NCBI RefSeq assembly: GCF_000346755.1
Contig: NZ_ANNV01000084.1
Coordinates: forward strand, 1 to 64,000
Length of the DNA: 64,000 nucleotides
Direction of reading: 5' to 3'
From: Pseudomonas sp. CBZ-4
Lineage (GTDB): Bacteria > Pseudomonadota > Gammaproteobacteria > Pseudomonadales > Pseudomonadaceae
The notes under the pieces are model-generated. The model made no database searches, was not told where the DNA came from, and saw nothing but the letters and a program-made list of their open reading frames with translations. The translations under genes were made by a program, and so were the position numbers. Positions 44,376-53,586 of the stretch are shown in pieces (within the stretch, counting starts at the first letter, position 1; every line of letters starts with the position of its first letter).

Positions 44376-45560
44376 TTAGTGTTCCAGCGCATACCGGCGG
44401 CAATGGTTGAGATAGCCCTGCTCATGGCTGCCCACCAGTTGCACCACGCTGGTCCACAGCCAGGACGGCGCGTCCAATTGCTTGGAGCGATTCTCCTGTA
44501 GCACGGCCATCCAGTCCTTGCGTGTGTCCCGGTCCATCTGCCGCGCATGGGCGATCCCCACCACGCGGGCCAGGTAACCGGCAGCATGCATCGCGTCAAT
44601 CTCGCTCAGTTCATCCAGTTCCAGCTTCATGTCCTGGGGCAACAGTTCGCGGATGAAAAAGCCGTGGTCGAGAAACCGCGTCGCCACCATGCGTTCACCC
44701 AGGCCGGGTGACAACTGGCGCGCGCCCTCCACCACGCGCCGGCCGTTGTCCCGGGGCATTTTTGCGCGGGCGGCTCGCGGCGCGGCGGCGCCGACGGCCT
44801 CCTTGATATCGATCAGGCAATATTCTTCGTCCTCCTTGTCGCCCACCCCCAGCAACACGGCATAGCGCAGCAAGCCCAGGGAACTGCACCCCTTGACCCA
44901 GTACGCCGAGTCCAGCAGTTGCACCTTGGCATCCTTGGGCCGGCCCTTGAGGGACGTGACCAGTTGGTGGATTTCGTCCGAGGCACAGACGTCTTCCAGC
45001 GCGCTCTTTTCCGCCCGCGACAACGACCAGAAGTGCTTGCCCAACGGAATGGTCGGCCGCGCACTGTCGATACGCTCACGCGCCAGGCTTTTCCACGTGC
45101 GCTCCACGGCGCTGCGCATGCCAGCCTTGACCTGGGACGGGCGTGGCGGTGTTTCGTCGGGCTTGTCCTTGAACGCCTGGGCGTAGCCCACCATCATTTC
45201 TTCGAGCATGCGCGCGGTGGTCACGCCGGGTAAATCCGAGCCCCGTGCGGCGGTGGCCAGGGACAAGGCCAGGCGCACCAGGTCGTGGGCCGGGTTGCCG
45301 ATCACGGTCTGGTCAAGGTCGCGGATATGCATGTCGATGCGGCCCTTGTTGTCGCCGGTCGGGCCCAGGTTGCCGGCGTGGCAATCGCCGCAGATCCAGA
45401 TCGCCGGGCCGTGGGGCAAGCGCCGACCGGGCAGGCTGTGCAGCCATTCATAAAACTGCACGGTGCTGCCACGCACGTAGGCGTGGGCAGAGCGGGCCAT
45501 TTTCAGGTTACGCAGTTGCGTGAGGTGGGGCATGCGGGCGGAGGGGCGCGGGCTTTTCAT
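44376..45560 (-). CDS. DUF2252 domain protein (kinase-like fold)
   Basis: The protein has 394 residues. Signatures include WICGDCHAGNLGPTGDNKGR and IRDLDQTVIGNPAHDLVRLA, the DUF2252 pattern in which an aspartate-histidine pair of an aminoglycoside-phosphotransferase-like fold is kept (GDxHxGN and D-D). A kinase activity has been suggested for the family but not shown for this protein. The ATG at 45560 is chosen for length; upstream starts add a short basic leader. It stands alone and ends near a REP pair. Confidence 0.8.
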   Translation of the reverse strand: MKSPRPSARMPHLTQLRNLKMARSAHAYVRGSTVQFYEWLHSLPGRRLPHGPAIWICGDCHAGNLGPTGDNKGRIDMHIRDLDQTVIGNPAHDLVRLALSLATAARGSDLPGVTTARMLEEMMVGYAQAFKDKPDETPPRPSQVKAGMRSAVERTWKSLARERIDSARPTIPLGKHFWSLSRAEKSALEDVCASDEIHQLVTSLKGRPKDAKVQLLDSAYWVKGCSSLGLLRYAVLLGVGDKEDEEYCLIDIKEAVGAAAPRAARAKMPRDNGRRVVEGARQLSPGLGERMVATRFLDHGFFIRELLPQDMKLELDELSEIDAMHAAGYLARVVGIAHARQMDRDTRKDWMAVLQENRSKQLDAPSWLWTSVVQLVGSHEQGYLNHCRRYALEH

Positions 45561-45632
45561 GAATGCACTCGGTACGGGGTACGGTAGAGGTTGGCCCGCC
45601 GAAAATGTTTCATTTTGTTTCATGAATAAAAA

Positions 45633-46511
45633 TCAGGACGCCCCGGTGGCCGCCATCAGCCACCCCTTGAACGCCGCCATCGCCGGTGTCTCGGCCCGTG
45701 ACTGCAAGCGGGTCAGCCAATAACTGCCGGTGCTGATGCCCACATCGAATGGCTGGCGGACAGCATCGCTTTGCAGCTGGCGCGAAAACATCAGCGCTGG
45801 CGCCAAGGCCACACCCAGGCCCTGCAATGCCGACTCCATCATTGCCAGGGACGAGTCGAACACGATACTGCGCGGCACCAGGGTGTCGGCAGGCAACCCG
45901 GCCGCCTGGAACCACAGGCTCCATTCATCGCTCCGGTAGGAGCGCAGCAAGGTGTGCTTGAGCAGGTCGGCGGGCGTGCGCAGTTGCTCGGCAAGGTGCG
46001 GCACACACAGTACGGTCAACGGCGCTTCCAACAGTTGGCAGGCATCGGTGCCGTGCCAGGCGCCGGCGCCGAAGCGGATCGCGTAATCCAGGCCTTCGGC
46101 GGCCACATCGACACGGTTGTTGTGGGTGGAAAGACGCAGGTCGATAAACGGATAACGCGCGTGGAAGTCCGCAAGGCGCGGCAGCAGCCAGCCCACGGTG
46201 AAGGTGCCGACTGCACCCACGGTGAGCACTTCACGGTAGTGCCCGCCTTCGAACTGGCTGAGGGTCTGGGCAATGCGATCAAAAGATTCACGCACCACCG
46301 GCAACAGGGTTTCGCCTTCACTGGTCAGCATCAGGCCCCGTGGCAGGCGCTTGAACAACGTGACATTGAGTTGTGCCTCCAGGCTTTTCACCTGATGGCT
46401 GACCGCGGCCTGGGTGACGCACAACTCGATGGCGGCACGCGTGAAGCTCAGATGCCGCGCCGAGGCCTCGAATGCACGTAGGGCGTTAAGGGGAAGATGG
46501 GAACGAAGCAT
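45633..46511 (-). CDS. ampR: LysR family regulator AmpR
   Basis: The protein has 292 residues and matches P. aeruginosa AmpR almost residue for residue at the start (HLPLNALRAFEASARHLSFT) and across the sensor domain (YREVLTVGAVGTFTVGWLLP). AmpR senses muropeptides: with UDP-MurNAc-pentapeptide it represses ampC, and with anhydro-muropeptides it activates. It is divergent from the beta-lactamase gene across 127 bases, the classical ampR-ampC layout. The DNA-binding helix (CVTQAAVSHQVKSLE) is intact. Confidence 0.93.
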   Translation of the reverse strand: MLRSHLPLNALRAFEASARHLSFTRAAIELCVTQAAVSHQVKSLEAQLNVTLFKRLPRGLMLTSEGETLLPVVRESFDRIAQTLSQFEGGHYREVLTVGAVGTFTVGWLLPRLADFHARYPFIDLRLSTHNNRVDVAAEGLDYAIRFGAGAWHGTDACQLLEAPLTVLCVPHLAEQLRTPADLLKHTLLRSYRSDEWSLWFQAAGLPADTLVPRSIVFDSSLAMMESALQGLGVALAPALMFSRQLQSDAVRQPFDVGISTGSYWLTRLQSRAETPAMAAFKGWLMAATGAS

Positions 46512-46638
46512 GCCTTAACCCAAATTTTTCTAATGGCTGTTGCGAAATATGATCGTTTGCCCAAAAACCGCGAACTGCCTACATTGGCGGCGCCTGCGCA
46601 GGTTCCATTCAATCGATCATACTCATGGAAGCAACATC

Positions 46639-47793
46639 ATGCCCCAACATGCCTTGTCTGGAGTGCTGAATTTTACTGGTCTTGTGCTATTTCTCGGCGC
46701 TGGCCAGTGCCTGGCGGCGAACGACCTGCACGCCGTGGTAGACGCCAGTGTCAAACCGCTGATGCAACAACAGTCTATTCCCGGCCTTGTCATCGGGGTC
46801 GTGCAGAACGGCAAGACACAATACTTTAACTACGGCGTCACCGACCAAGACACTCGCCAGCCTGCCAACGAAAACACCCTGTTTGAACTAGGCTCGGTGA
46901 GCAAGACCTTTACCGCCACCCTCGCCGGCTACGCGGTTGCCACTGGCAAGCTGAACCTGTCGGCGCCGGCCAGCCAGTACCTGCCAGCGCTGCAGGGCAG
47001 CGCGTTCGAGCGCATCAGCGTGCTCCAGCTCGGCACCTACAGCGCGGGCGGTTTGCCCCTGCAATTCCCTGCGGAAGCCGACAATACCCAGCGCATGATC
47101 AGTTACTTCCAGCACTGGAAGCCCGCATTTGCCCCCGGGGGCCAGCGCTTGTACTCCAACCCGAGCCTGGGCCTGTTCGGCTACTTGACAGCTCAAAGCC
47201 TGAAGCAACCCTTTGACCAGGCGATGGAGAACACCCTGCTGCCAAAACTGGGGCTCCAGCACACGTTCATCAGCGTGCCCAAAGGCCAGATGGGCCTGTA
47301 CGCCCAGGGCTATGGCAAGGACGGCAAACCGGTGCGCGTCAGCCCTGGCGCCATGGACAGCGAAGCCTACGGCCTCAAGAGCAGCGCCTCAGACCTGCTG
47401 CAATATGTTCAAGCCAACCTCGACCCGACACGCCTGGAGCAGCCGTTGCAACAGGCCATCACCCTCACTCATACCGGTTACTACACCGTCGGGGGCATGA
47501 CCCAAGGCCTGGGCTGGGAAATGTACCCCTACCCCATCGCGCGGGATGCGCTGGTCAATGGCAATTCGACACAAATGGCCATGGAGCCGCACCCGGTCAA
47601 CTGGCTGACACCTGCACAACCCGCCCATGGAGACATGCTGGTCAACAAGACCGGCTCCACCCGAGGATTTGGCGCCTATGTGGCGTACGTGCCGAGCAAG
47701 GGATTGGGCATGGTGATTCTGGCGAACAAAAACTACCCGAATGAAGAACGGGTGAAGCTCGCTCACCTCATCCTGGGGGCGATGGACAAATAG
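46639..47793 (+). CDS. ampC: Class C beta-lactamase AmpC
   Basis: The protein has 384 residues. A signal peptide (cut after about residue 26, GQCLA) precedes the enzyme. The class C active-site elements are all present: Ser86-x-x-Lys89 (SVSK), Tyr172-Ser-Asn174 (YSN) and Lys337-Thr-Gly339 (KTG). It hydrolyses cephalosporins in the periplasm and is induced through AmpR when cell-wall recycling is disturbed. The ATG at 46639 places the hydrophobic leader correctly; the frame is open upstream to 46540 through the regulatory gap. Confidence 0.93.
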   Translation: MPQHALSGVLNFTGLVLFLGAGQCLAANDLHAVVDASVKPLMQQQSIPGLVIGVVQNGKTQYFNYGVTDQDTRQPANENTLFELGSVSKTFTATLAGYAVATGKLNLSAPASQYLPALQGSAFERISVLQLGTYSAGGLPLQFPAEADNTQRMISYFQHWKPAFAPGGQRLYSNPSLGLFGYLTAQSLKQPFDQAMENTLLPKLGLQHTFISVPKGQMGLYAQGYGKDGKPVRVSPGAMDSEAYGLKSSASDLLQYVQANLDPTRLEQPLQQAITLTHTGYYTVGGMTQGLGWEMYPYPIARDALVNGNSTQMAMEPHPVNWLTPAQPAHGDMLVNKTGSTRGFGAYVAYVPSKGLGMVILANKNYPNEERVKLAHLILGAMDK

Positions 47794-47805
47794 ACATGCC
47801 CCCTA

Positions 47806-47833
47806 CCCGACTGCTTGCACCCAGGCAGTCGGG
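47806..47833. terminator. Bidirectional hairpin between ampC and the prenyltransferase
   Basis: A perfect 9-base stem (CCCGACTGC / GCAGTCGGG) with a 10-base loop lies between the stop codons of the two convergent genes. Confidence 0.6.
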
Positions 47834-47843
47834 CGTTGGCGCC

Positions 47844-48791
47844 TTACGCGAGCATCCGTTCGTAGTAGTTGTCATCGGCGCCAGGCTGGAAATGGACATC
47901 ACACACAAACCCTTCAAGCCCCTGGCTGTTGATCCCGCAGTCAAGCTGACGGAGCGTGTCCAGGCGTTGAAGGATGTGTCGGTAGGTGCCCTCCATCAAG
48001 GCCAACGCTGCGTCAAAAACGCCGGCCTTGCCCCACGCTCGAATGATTGCGTTTTTTTGCTCGGCCGTTCGCACGCCTTTAACCAGGGATTGATTGGCGA
48101 GAATCATCAGAAACGACTTGGGGCCGCCTTCCAGGTCTGTCGCAAAGCCCTTTTTTGCGAAATGCGGAATGTGGTTGATATCGCAGTAATCGTTCACGTA
48201 GCGATAATAAACACCCAACTCGTACAACAGCGCTTCAAGTCCAGCGTGCACCCCGTCATCCAACGGTCGCAAACGCTGGCAGGCGTCGAGTAAAAAAACA
48301 AAAAAGCAGCCTGTATTGGCCTGCGCGACAAACCCGTATTCTTCCAGGCTGGGCAACACAGCACCCTCGCTGATCTGCGTATCGAGGTACTGACCGATGT
48401 GCAAGGACTCCAGGCATTTCAAACCGGCACGCAACACACCCAGGTCATTCAATTCGGTAAGAGCGCGCAGCCCCTCGAGATAACCGTACATGCCTGAAAC
48501 CAACGCCACAGAGGCGCCGTAGCGCTTCCATACCGCCGGGACACCACGACGCAGACAATCGCCGTCCAGCAGGTCGTCATGGATCAGCGACGCAACATTC
48601 ATGCGCTCCACGGCATTGCACAGCACCTGAGCCTGGTGTGCGGGCAGACGGTAGAGCGCCGATAGCGCCCAAGCGAGCTCCGTTCGAACCTGTTTGCCAC
48701 GTACGTGTGCTTGATAGGCAAACGGTTCGATCCATTGGGCCTGGGCACTGGCATACCGCATCGGGTCAATGCCGGGAAAGGAGGTGTTCAT
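47844..48791 (-). CDS. Polyprenyl diphosphate synthase, partner of the terpene synthase
   Basis: The protein has 315 residues of the trans-prenyltransferase fold. The first aspartate-rich motif is DDLLD at 72-76 (LIHDDLLDGD), followed by LRRGVPAVWK. The second is altered: NDYCD stands where DDxxD is usual, followed by GFATDLEGGPKSF. The altered motif may still bind magnesium, as in some short-chain synthases. The enzyme joins isoprene units into a geranyl, farnesyl or geranylgeranyl diphosphate. It is divergent from the terpene synthase gene, with 287 bases between, and the ATG at 48791 gives a family-length protein; the frame is open to 48908. Confidence 0.82.
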   Translation of the reverse strand: MNTSFPGIDPMRYASAQAQWIEPFAYQAHVRGKQVRTELAWALSALYRLPAHQAQVLCNAVERMNVASLIHDDLLDGDCLRRGVPAVWKRYGASVALVSGMYGYLEGLRALTELNDLGVLRAGLKCLESLHIGQYLDTQISEGAVLPSLEEYGFVAQANTGCFFVFLLDACQRLRPLDDGVHAGLEALLYELGVYYRYVNDYCDINHIPHFAKKGFATDLEGGPKSFLMILANQSLVKGVRTAEQKNAIIRAWGKAGVFDAALALMEGTYRHILQRLDTLRQLDCGINSQGLEGFVCDVHFQPGADDNYYERMLA

Positions 48792-49078
48792 TAAAGTGGC
48801 CTCTTGGGCGACACAACAAAGCGCTTCCCTACCCGTGCACCTGCGCGCAAAAGACCCTTCCACAGCAGCGGCCACCCCTTCACACCGGAACATCCTGTTC
48901 ACTATCAAGCTAGCCCGCAGCTAAAACCGGATTAGATTTTTTATTTTTTGGAGCCCCCTCACGCAATCACGAAACAATATAAATAGCCGCCCACAGCCAA
49001 AGGCAGTTTTGGCTATAAGACATACGTCAGGCCTTCAATACTTAGCCTCTCTCCGCCCCCACCTGCCAGGAGCCTGAG

Positions 49079-50068
49079 ATGCACAGCGTATGGCAACAAC
49101 CCGAGACGTTTCCCCTGAGCCCGTACACCGACCAAGCGCAACACCATACCCGCCAGTGGCTGCAAAACATGGGGCTGCAAGCCACACCGCATGCGGCCCA
49201 TCAGATGGACATCTACCTTCCAGGCACCTATGCCGGCTATCTGTGGTGTGATGCCCCGCTGGACATACTGCTGATTCTCTCCGACCTGCTGGGCTGGTTC
49301 AGTTGCCAGGACGACTTCGCGGACGAAGACTGCACCGACCCCAACGCCATGGAGCGACTTTTGCGCGAGGTCTACGCCTGCGCGTTTACCTCCGATAGCC
49401 GCAGCCGTGAACCCCTCGCACGCGGGCTCGCGGATATTGTCCGGCGCGCCGCACGCCTGATGCCACCGCAGTGGAAACAACGCCTCGCGGAACAATATGC
49501 GACCTACCTGTTGCCTTGCTGCACGGCGCTGATGCATCGCCTCCATCACACCCAGCCGGCCCTGGACGGCTACGAGTGCCTGTGGCGAAACGCTGGCGGT
49601 TTTCAGGTCTGCACGGAGTTCAATTACCTGGTGCACGACATTCACTTGGCCTCATCCGCTTACTACAGCGGTCCCTGGCAAGAGCTGCGCAATCTGGCGT
49701 TGAATTTGTGCAAGGCCGTCAATGACCTGCTGTCATTCCCCATCATGGAAAACCCCGACGACGATAGCTACAACTTGTTGACCCACCTGAGGCACCACCA
49801 AGGTTATGCCAGCGAACGCGCAGCCGAGGAAGTGATGCTGCGCATTGAACAGTGGGCCGAACGCTTTACCCACGCCCAGCAACACTTGCCAGTGCGCCTT
49901 GCCGAACTCGGCTATGACGAGCGCACCCAGGAGCAAATGCGGGTATGCGCCCAGGCGCTGCATCAGCAGTGGCGCGGCAACATTGCCTGGCACCTTGTGG
50001 CGCCGCGCTATGGGCAAAATCGCTCACCCCTCGCGCCTTCGCCCTCCCTGCCCCCCTTTCGCTACTAG
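49079..50068 (+). CDS. Class I terpene synthase
   Basis: The protein has 329 residues. The metal-binding motif is DDFADE at 78-83 (QDDFADED). The second, NSE-type motif begins ND at 215-216 with Ser219, but the glutamate sits at 224 (NDLLSFPIME), one residue further than in canonical NDxxSxxxE, so an extra residue appears in the loop. The following segment SYNLLTHLRHH resembles the NLV-type helix of bacterial cyclases. A conserved arginine near residues 170-180 (WRNAGGFQV) may sense the diphosphate. The product cannot be predicted. It is divergent from a prenyltransferase, which would supply its substrate. Confidence 0.82.
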   Translation: MHSVWQQPETFPLSPYTDQAQHHTRQWLQNMGLQATPHAAHQMDIYLPGTYAGYLWCDAPLDILLILSDLLGWFSCQDDFADEDCTDPNAMERLLREVYACAFTSDSRSREPLARGLADIVRRAARLMPPQWKQRLAEQYATYLLPCCTALMHRLHHTQPALDGYECLWRNAGGFQVCTEFNYLVHDIHLASSAYYSGPWQELRNLALNLCKAVNDLLSFPIMENPDDDSYNLLTHLRHHQGYASERAAEEVMLRIEQWAERFTHAQQHLPVRLAELGYDERTQEQMRVCAQALHQQWRGNIAWHLVAPRYGQNRSPLAPSPSLPPFRY

Positions 50069-50136
50069 GCAGGCAGAGAATTCTTTTGCCATAAAAAGAC
50101 CAAGATCGGGATGGACAGCAAAATTTCTGGATTGTA

Positions 50137-50147
50137 GATTGGATACA
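50137..50147 (+). promoter_or_regulatory. Hydroxyproline regulon motif, copy A
   Basis: GATTGGATACA, 46 bases before the Pyr4H2C deaminase gene. Exact copies lie at 55936 and 56156 before the other two units of the regulon. This is the proposed site of the GntR regulator at 52839. Confidence 0.6.
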
Positions 50148-50192
50148 GTTGACACATCATGCCAACTCCCAACAACAAGAAAGGTACCCAAA

Positions 50193-51089
50193 ATGGCAAT
50201 CTGGAAAGGTGTTTTCCCAGCAGTCACCACCAAGCTGACCCCTGACGGCGAAGTCGATCTGATGGCAACCCGAGCCAGCATCGAACGCCTGATCGCCGGC
50301 GGTGTTTCCGGCATCATCGTCCTGCCGATGCTGGGCGAAAACGCGTCAATGAACCTGCAGGAGCGTGAGTCGGTGATTCGCGCGGCGGTCGAAGTGGCCG
50401 CCGGCCGGGTCCCCGTGCTATCGGGCCTGGCCGAAATCACCCTGCACACCGCGAAGAAACACGCGGCCCTGTACAAGAGCTTTGGTGCACAAGGGCTGAT
50501 GGTCTTCCCCAGCCTCGGCTACAAGACCGACCACCGCGAAACGGTCGAATGGTACAAGGGCATCGCCAGTGCAACCGACCTGCCGATCATGATCTACAAC
50601 AACCCCATCGCGTACGGCGTGGACTGCACGCCGGCGATCCTGGCAGACCTGATGGATACCCCGCAAATCGTGTGCGTCAAGGAGGAGACCGGTGATATCC
50701 GCCGCGTCACCGACATGTATGTCGCGTTCGGCAATCGCTTCAGCATCTTCTGTGGAGTCGATGACCTGATCGTCGAAAGCAGCGCACTGGGTGTCACCGG
50801 CTGGGTGTCCGGGATGACCAACGTGTGGCCGGTAGAGTGCGTGAAACTGTTCAACCTCTGTGCCGAGCAACGTTTTGACGAAGCCCGCAAGCTGTACCAC
50901 ATCCTCACGCCCTCCTTTCACCTGGATGTGCACGTCAAGCTGGTGCAGTACATCAAGCTGGCCGAGCACCTGGTATACGGCGCACCCGAGTGGACACGCG
51001 CGCCGCGCCTGGCCCTGGTAGGCCGGGAGCGCGAGTACGTCATCAACACCGTGCAAAAAGCCATCGACACCCTGGCTGCACACGGCTGA
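50193..51089 (+). CDS. Pyrroline-4-hydroxy-2-carboxylate deaminase (DHDPS family)
   Basis: The protein has 298 residues of the dihydrodipicolinate synthase/N-acetylneuraminate lyase barrel. The Schiff-base lysine is Lys163 (VCVKEETGD) and the catalytic tyrosine is Tyr135 (MIYNNP). Its neighbours are the other enzymes of hydroxyproline breakdown, so the role is deamination and dehydration of 1-pyrroline-4-hydroxy-2-carboxylate to ketoglutarate semialdehyde, rather than lysine synthesis. It lies 46 bases after the motif at 50137 and starts a unit with the dehydrogenase at 51149. Confidence 0.85.
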   Translation: MAIWKGVFPAVTTKLTPDGEVDLMATRASIERLIAGGVSGIIVLPMLGENASMNLQERESVIRAAVEVAAGRVPVLSGLAEITLHTAKKHAALYKSFGAQGLMVFPSLGYKTDHRETVEWYKGIASATDLPIMIYNNPIAYGVDCTPAILADLMDTPQIVCVKEETGDIRRVTDMYVAFGNRFSIFCGVDDLIVESSALGVTGWVSGMTNVWPVECVKLFNLCAEQRFDEARKLYHILTPSFHLDVHVKLVQYIKLAEHLVYGAPEWTRAPRLALVGREREYVINTVQKAIDTLAAHG

Positions 51090-51148
51090 TACAACGCGGG
51101 CCTCGCACCTGTGCACGGGCCCGCCCCCTCCATGAAGTGAGAACCACC

Positions 51149-52723
51149 ATGTCTATTACAGGTCATCTGCTCATCGGCCAGTCGAGGGTTCCCGGTAAAA
51201 ACGGGCAATTGCGGGCTATCAATGCCGCGACCGGCGAAGCCCTTGCCCCCGTATTCGGCGGCGCCAGCCTGGACGACCTTGAGGCCGCCTGCGCCTTGGC
51301 CGATGCCGCTTTCGACCGTTACCGCGAAACCGCACCAGAGGGCCGCGCAGTCTTTCTGGAAACCATTGCCAGCCACATCCTGGCGTTGGGCGATGCATTG
51401 ATCGAGCGCTGCATGGCCGAAACCGGCCTGCCTCGCGGACGCATCGAAAGCGAGCGCACACGCACAGTCGGCCAACTTGCGCTATTCGCATCGGTTGTTC
51501 GCGAGGGCGACTTCTTCGAAGCACGTATTGACCCGGCAATCCCTTCCCGCACACCACAAGCCCGCGCGGATATTCGAATGCGCAACATTGCCATCGGCCC
51601 GGTGGCGGTATTTGGCGCCTCCAACTTTCCCCTGGCCTTTTCGGTCGCCGGTGGCGATACCGCCTCCGCACTCGCGGCCGGTTGCCCGGTCATCGTGAAA
51701 GCCCATTCTGCCCATCCGGGCACGTCCGAGTTGGTGGGGCGGGCAATTCAACAAGCCGTCCGTGACTGCAACTTGCCGGAGGGGGTGTTTTCCCTGTTGT
51801 TCGACTCCCAGCACACGATCAGCCAGGCGCTTGTCGCCGATCACCGCGTCAAGGCTGTTGGCTTCACCGGTTCGCAACGGGCTGGCGTAACGCTGATGGG
51901 TATCGCAGCCGCACGCCAGGAACCTATTCCAGTCTATGCAGAAATGAGCGCGATCAACCCCGTCATCCTGCTGCCCCATGCACTGGCCGAACGAAGCCCC
52001 CAGATTGCCACTGCTTTTACAGCGTCCCTGACCTTGGGCGCCGGCCAGTTCTGTACAAACCCGGGATTGATCCTGGCCATTGACGGCCCCGAACTGGCGG
52101 CCTTTGAGCGCGCCGCCATCGACGCCCTGGCCCTGTGCCCCGCAGCGACCATGCTGACGCGCCAGATCTACGAAAGTTATTGCGCTGGCGTCGAAAAGCT
52201 CCGCGCGCAGCCCTCTGCCGTACTGCTTGGCCGAGGCAAACCGGGCACTGGCGCTCAAGGGCAACCCGCTTTGTTTGCGACGAGCGCCGCTGCATTCCTC
52301 GCCCAACCACCGTTGCACGATGAGGTATTCGGTGCCTCATCGTTGATTGTCCGCTGCCCCGATGCAGCCACCGTGCTCCGCGTGCTCAACGCGCTGGGTG
52401 GCCAATTGACGATTGCCGTGCACGCCCACGCGAACGACTACCCCGCACTGGCCGCACTGCTGCCCAGCCTGGAGAAAAAGGCTGGGCGTGTGCTGTTGAA
52501 TGGTTTTGGTACAGGCGTGGAGGTCTGTCATGCGATGGTCCATGGTGGCCCCTTCCCAGCCACCTCCGACGCGCGTACCACCTCGGTGGGCAGCCGGGCA
52601 ATTCAGCGCTTTCTGCGGCCCGTGTGCTACCAGGATTTCCCCCAGGCATTACTACCCCCCGTGCTTCAGGACCGGAATCCATTCGGTATTGGCCAGCGGA
52701 CGGGAGCAATGGTTGCAGGCTGA
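51149..52723 (+). CDS. Alpha-ketoglutarate semialdehyde dehydrogenase
   Basis: The protein has 524 residues of the aldehyde dehydrogenase fold. The catalytic cysteine is Cys302 ([10 protein letters not shown]) and the base Glu265 (YAEMSAINP); the cofactor loop FTGSQRAG lies at 239-246. The length and motifs fit the ketoglutarate semialdehyde dehydrogenase group that finishes hydroxyproline or sugar-acid pathways. It oxidises ketoglutarate semialdehyde to 2-oxoglutarate, which feeds the TCA cycle. It follows the deaminase by 59 bases in the same unit. Confidence 0.87.
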   Translation: MSITGHLLIGQSRVPGKNGQLRAINAATGEALAPVFGGASLDDLEAACALADAAFDRYRETAPEGRAVFLETIASHILALGDALIERCMAETGLPRGRIESERTRTVGQLALFASVVREGDFFEARIDPAIPSRTPQARADIRMRNIAIGPVAVFGASNFPLAFSVAGGDTASALAAGCPVIVKAHSAHPGTSELVGRAIQQAVRDCNLPEGVFSLLFDSQHTISQALVADHRVKAVGFTGSQRAGVTLMGIAAARQEPIPVYAEMSAINPVILLPHALAERSPQIATAFTASLTLGAGQFCTNPGLILAIDGPELAAFERAAIDALALCPAATMLTRQIYESYCAGVEKLRAQPSAVLLGRGKPGTGAQGQPALFATSAAAFLAQPPLHDEVFGASSLIVRCPDAATVLRVLNALGGQLTIAVHAHANDYPALAALLPSLEKKAGRVLLNGFGTGVEVCHAMVHGGPFPATSDARTTSVGSRAIQRFLRPVCYQDFPQALLPPVLQDRNPFGIGQRTGAMVAG

Positions 52724-52795
52724 TGCTGAAATGTTTCGCTCTCACCTATTGGAAGCGTCCTACACTCCTTTGCCTGAGGTATGATCGCCCAAGGA

Positions 52796-52808
52796 GGATC
52801 TCAGATCC
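52796..52808 (+). promoter_or_regulatory. Palindrome before the GntR gene
   Basis: GGATCTCAGATCC (arms GGATC / GATCC, 3-base spacer) lies about 30 bases before the start codon, with another GGATCC at 52810-52815. It could be an autoregulation site or part of a terminator-like leader; it does not match the GATTGGATACA motif. Confidence 0.3.
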
Positions 52809-52838
52809 TGGATCCATTCACCTGCCAGTAGTTGAAGA

Positions 52839-53537
52839 ATGTCAAAAAAAGAACCCTCGCCCAACCTGCGCATCAAACGTCAAAGCTTGCCTGAAACCCT
52901 TGCGGAATCACTGCGCGAGCGGATTCTCAACGGTGAATTCAAAGAAGGTGAATCACTGATCCAGGAGACGATTGCGACCGAGTACGGTGTCAGCCGCATG
53001 CCCGTGCGTGAAGCGTTCAAGGAGCTGGAGGCCTCCGGCCTCATCACCACCCAGATCCACAAGGGCTCGGTGGTGAAGTCCATCCCACCGGAGCAGATCG
53101 AGGAGCTGTTCGACCTGCGCGCACTGCTGGAGTCCGAGTTGCTGGAGCGCTCGCTGCCGAACATGACAGACGCGCATTTTGCTGCCACCAAACAGCTGCT
53201 GCCTCAGCTTGAAGCAGCCTATGTCAACGATGACATCGCGCAATGGGGCAAGCTCAACTGGCTATTCCACGAGAGCCTTTACGCAGCGGCCGATCGTGTC
53301 CAGACCTTGGCGATCGTTCAAGGCATCAACGTCCAGACAGATCGCTATATCCGCTTGCAACTACTGCTGACCGCCGGCAAAAAAGAAGCCGAAGTCGATC
53401 ACCGTGAATTGCTCAGGTTGTGCGAAAAAGGTGACGCCAAGAAAGCCGTTCAGTTCCTGCGCAAGCATATTCAACGGGCGGGCGCCGACCTGGTTACGCT
53501 GCTCAAGAAAAAGCGCGAGAAAGAAACTCGGGCCTGA
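52839..53537 (+). CDS. GntR family regulator, FCD subfamily
   Basis: The protein has 232 residues. The winged helix is standard (LAESLRERILNGEFKEGESL, EYGVSRMPVREAFKELEASG). The C-terminal all-helical FCD domain (LFDLRALLESELLERSLPNM, ELLRLCEKGDAKKAVQFLRK) binds small acids through a metal site in related proteins. It sits inside the hydroxyproline cluster after the dehydrogenase gene, and is the natural candidate to bind the three GATTGGATACA sites. The inducer is probably hydroxyproline or a pathway acid. Confidence 0.9.
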   Translation: MSKKEPSPNLRIKRQSLPETLAESLRERILNGEFKEGESLIQETIATEYGVSRMPVREAFKELEASGLITTQIHKGSVVKSIPPEQIEELFDLRALLESELLERSLPNMTDAHFAATKQLLPQLEAAYVNDDIAQWGKLNWLFHESLYAAADRVQTLAIVQGINVQTDRYIRLQLLLTAGKKEAEVDHRELLRLCEKGDAKKAVQFLRKHIQRAGADLVTLLKKKREKETRA

Positions 53538-53586
53538 ACCCCGGGGCGCCTCACCTTCGACCACAAAGCCTTTGCAGTCGAACGGA

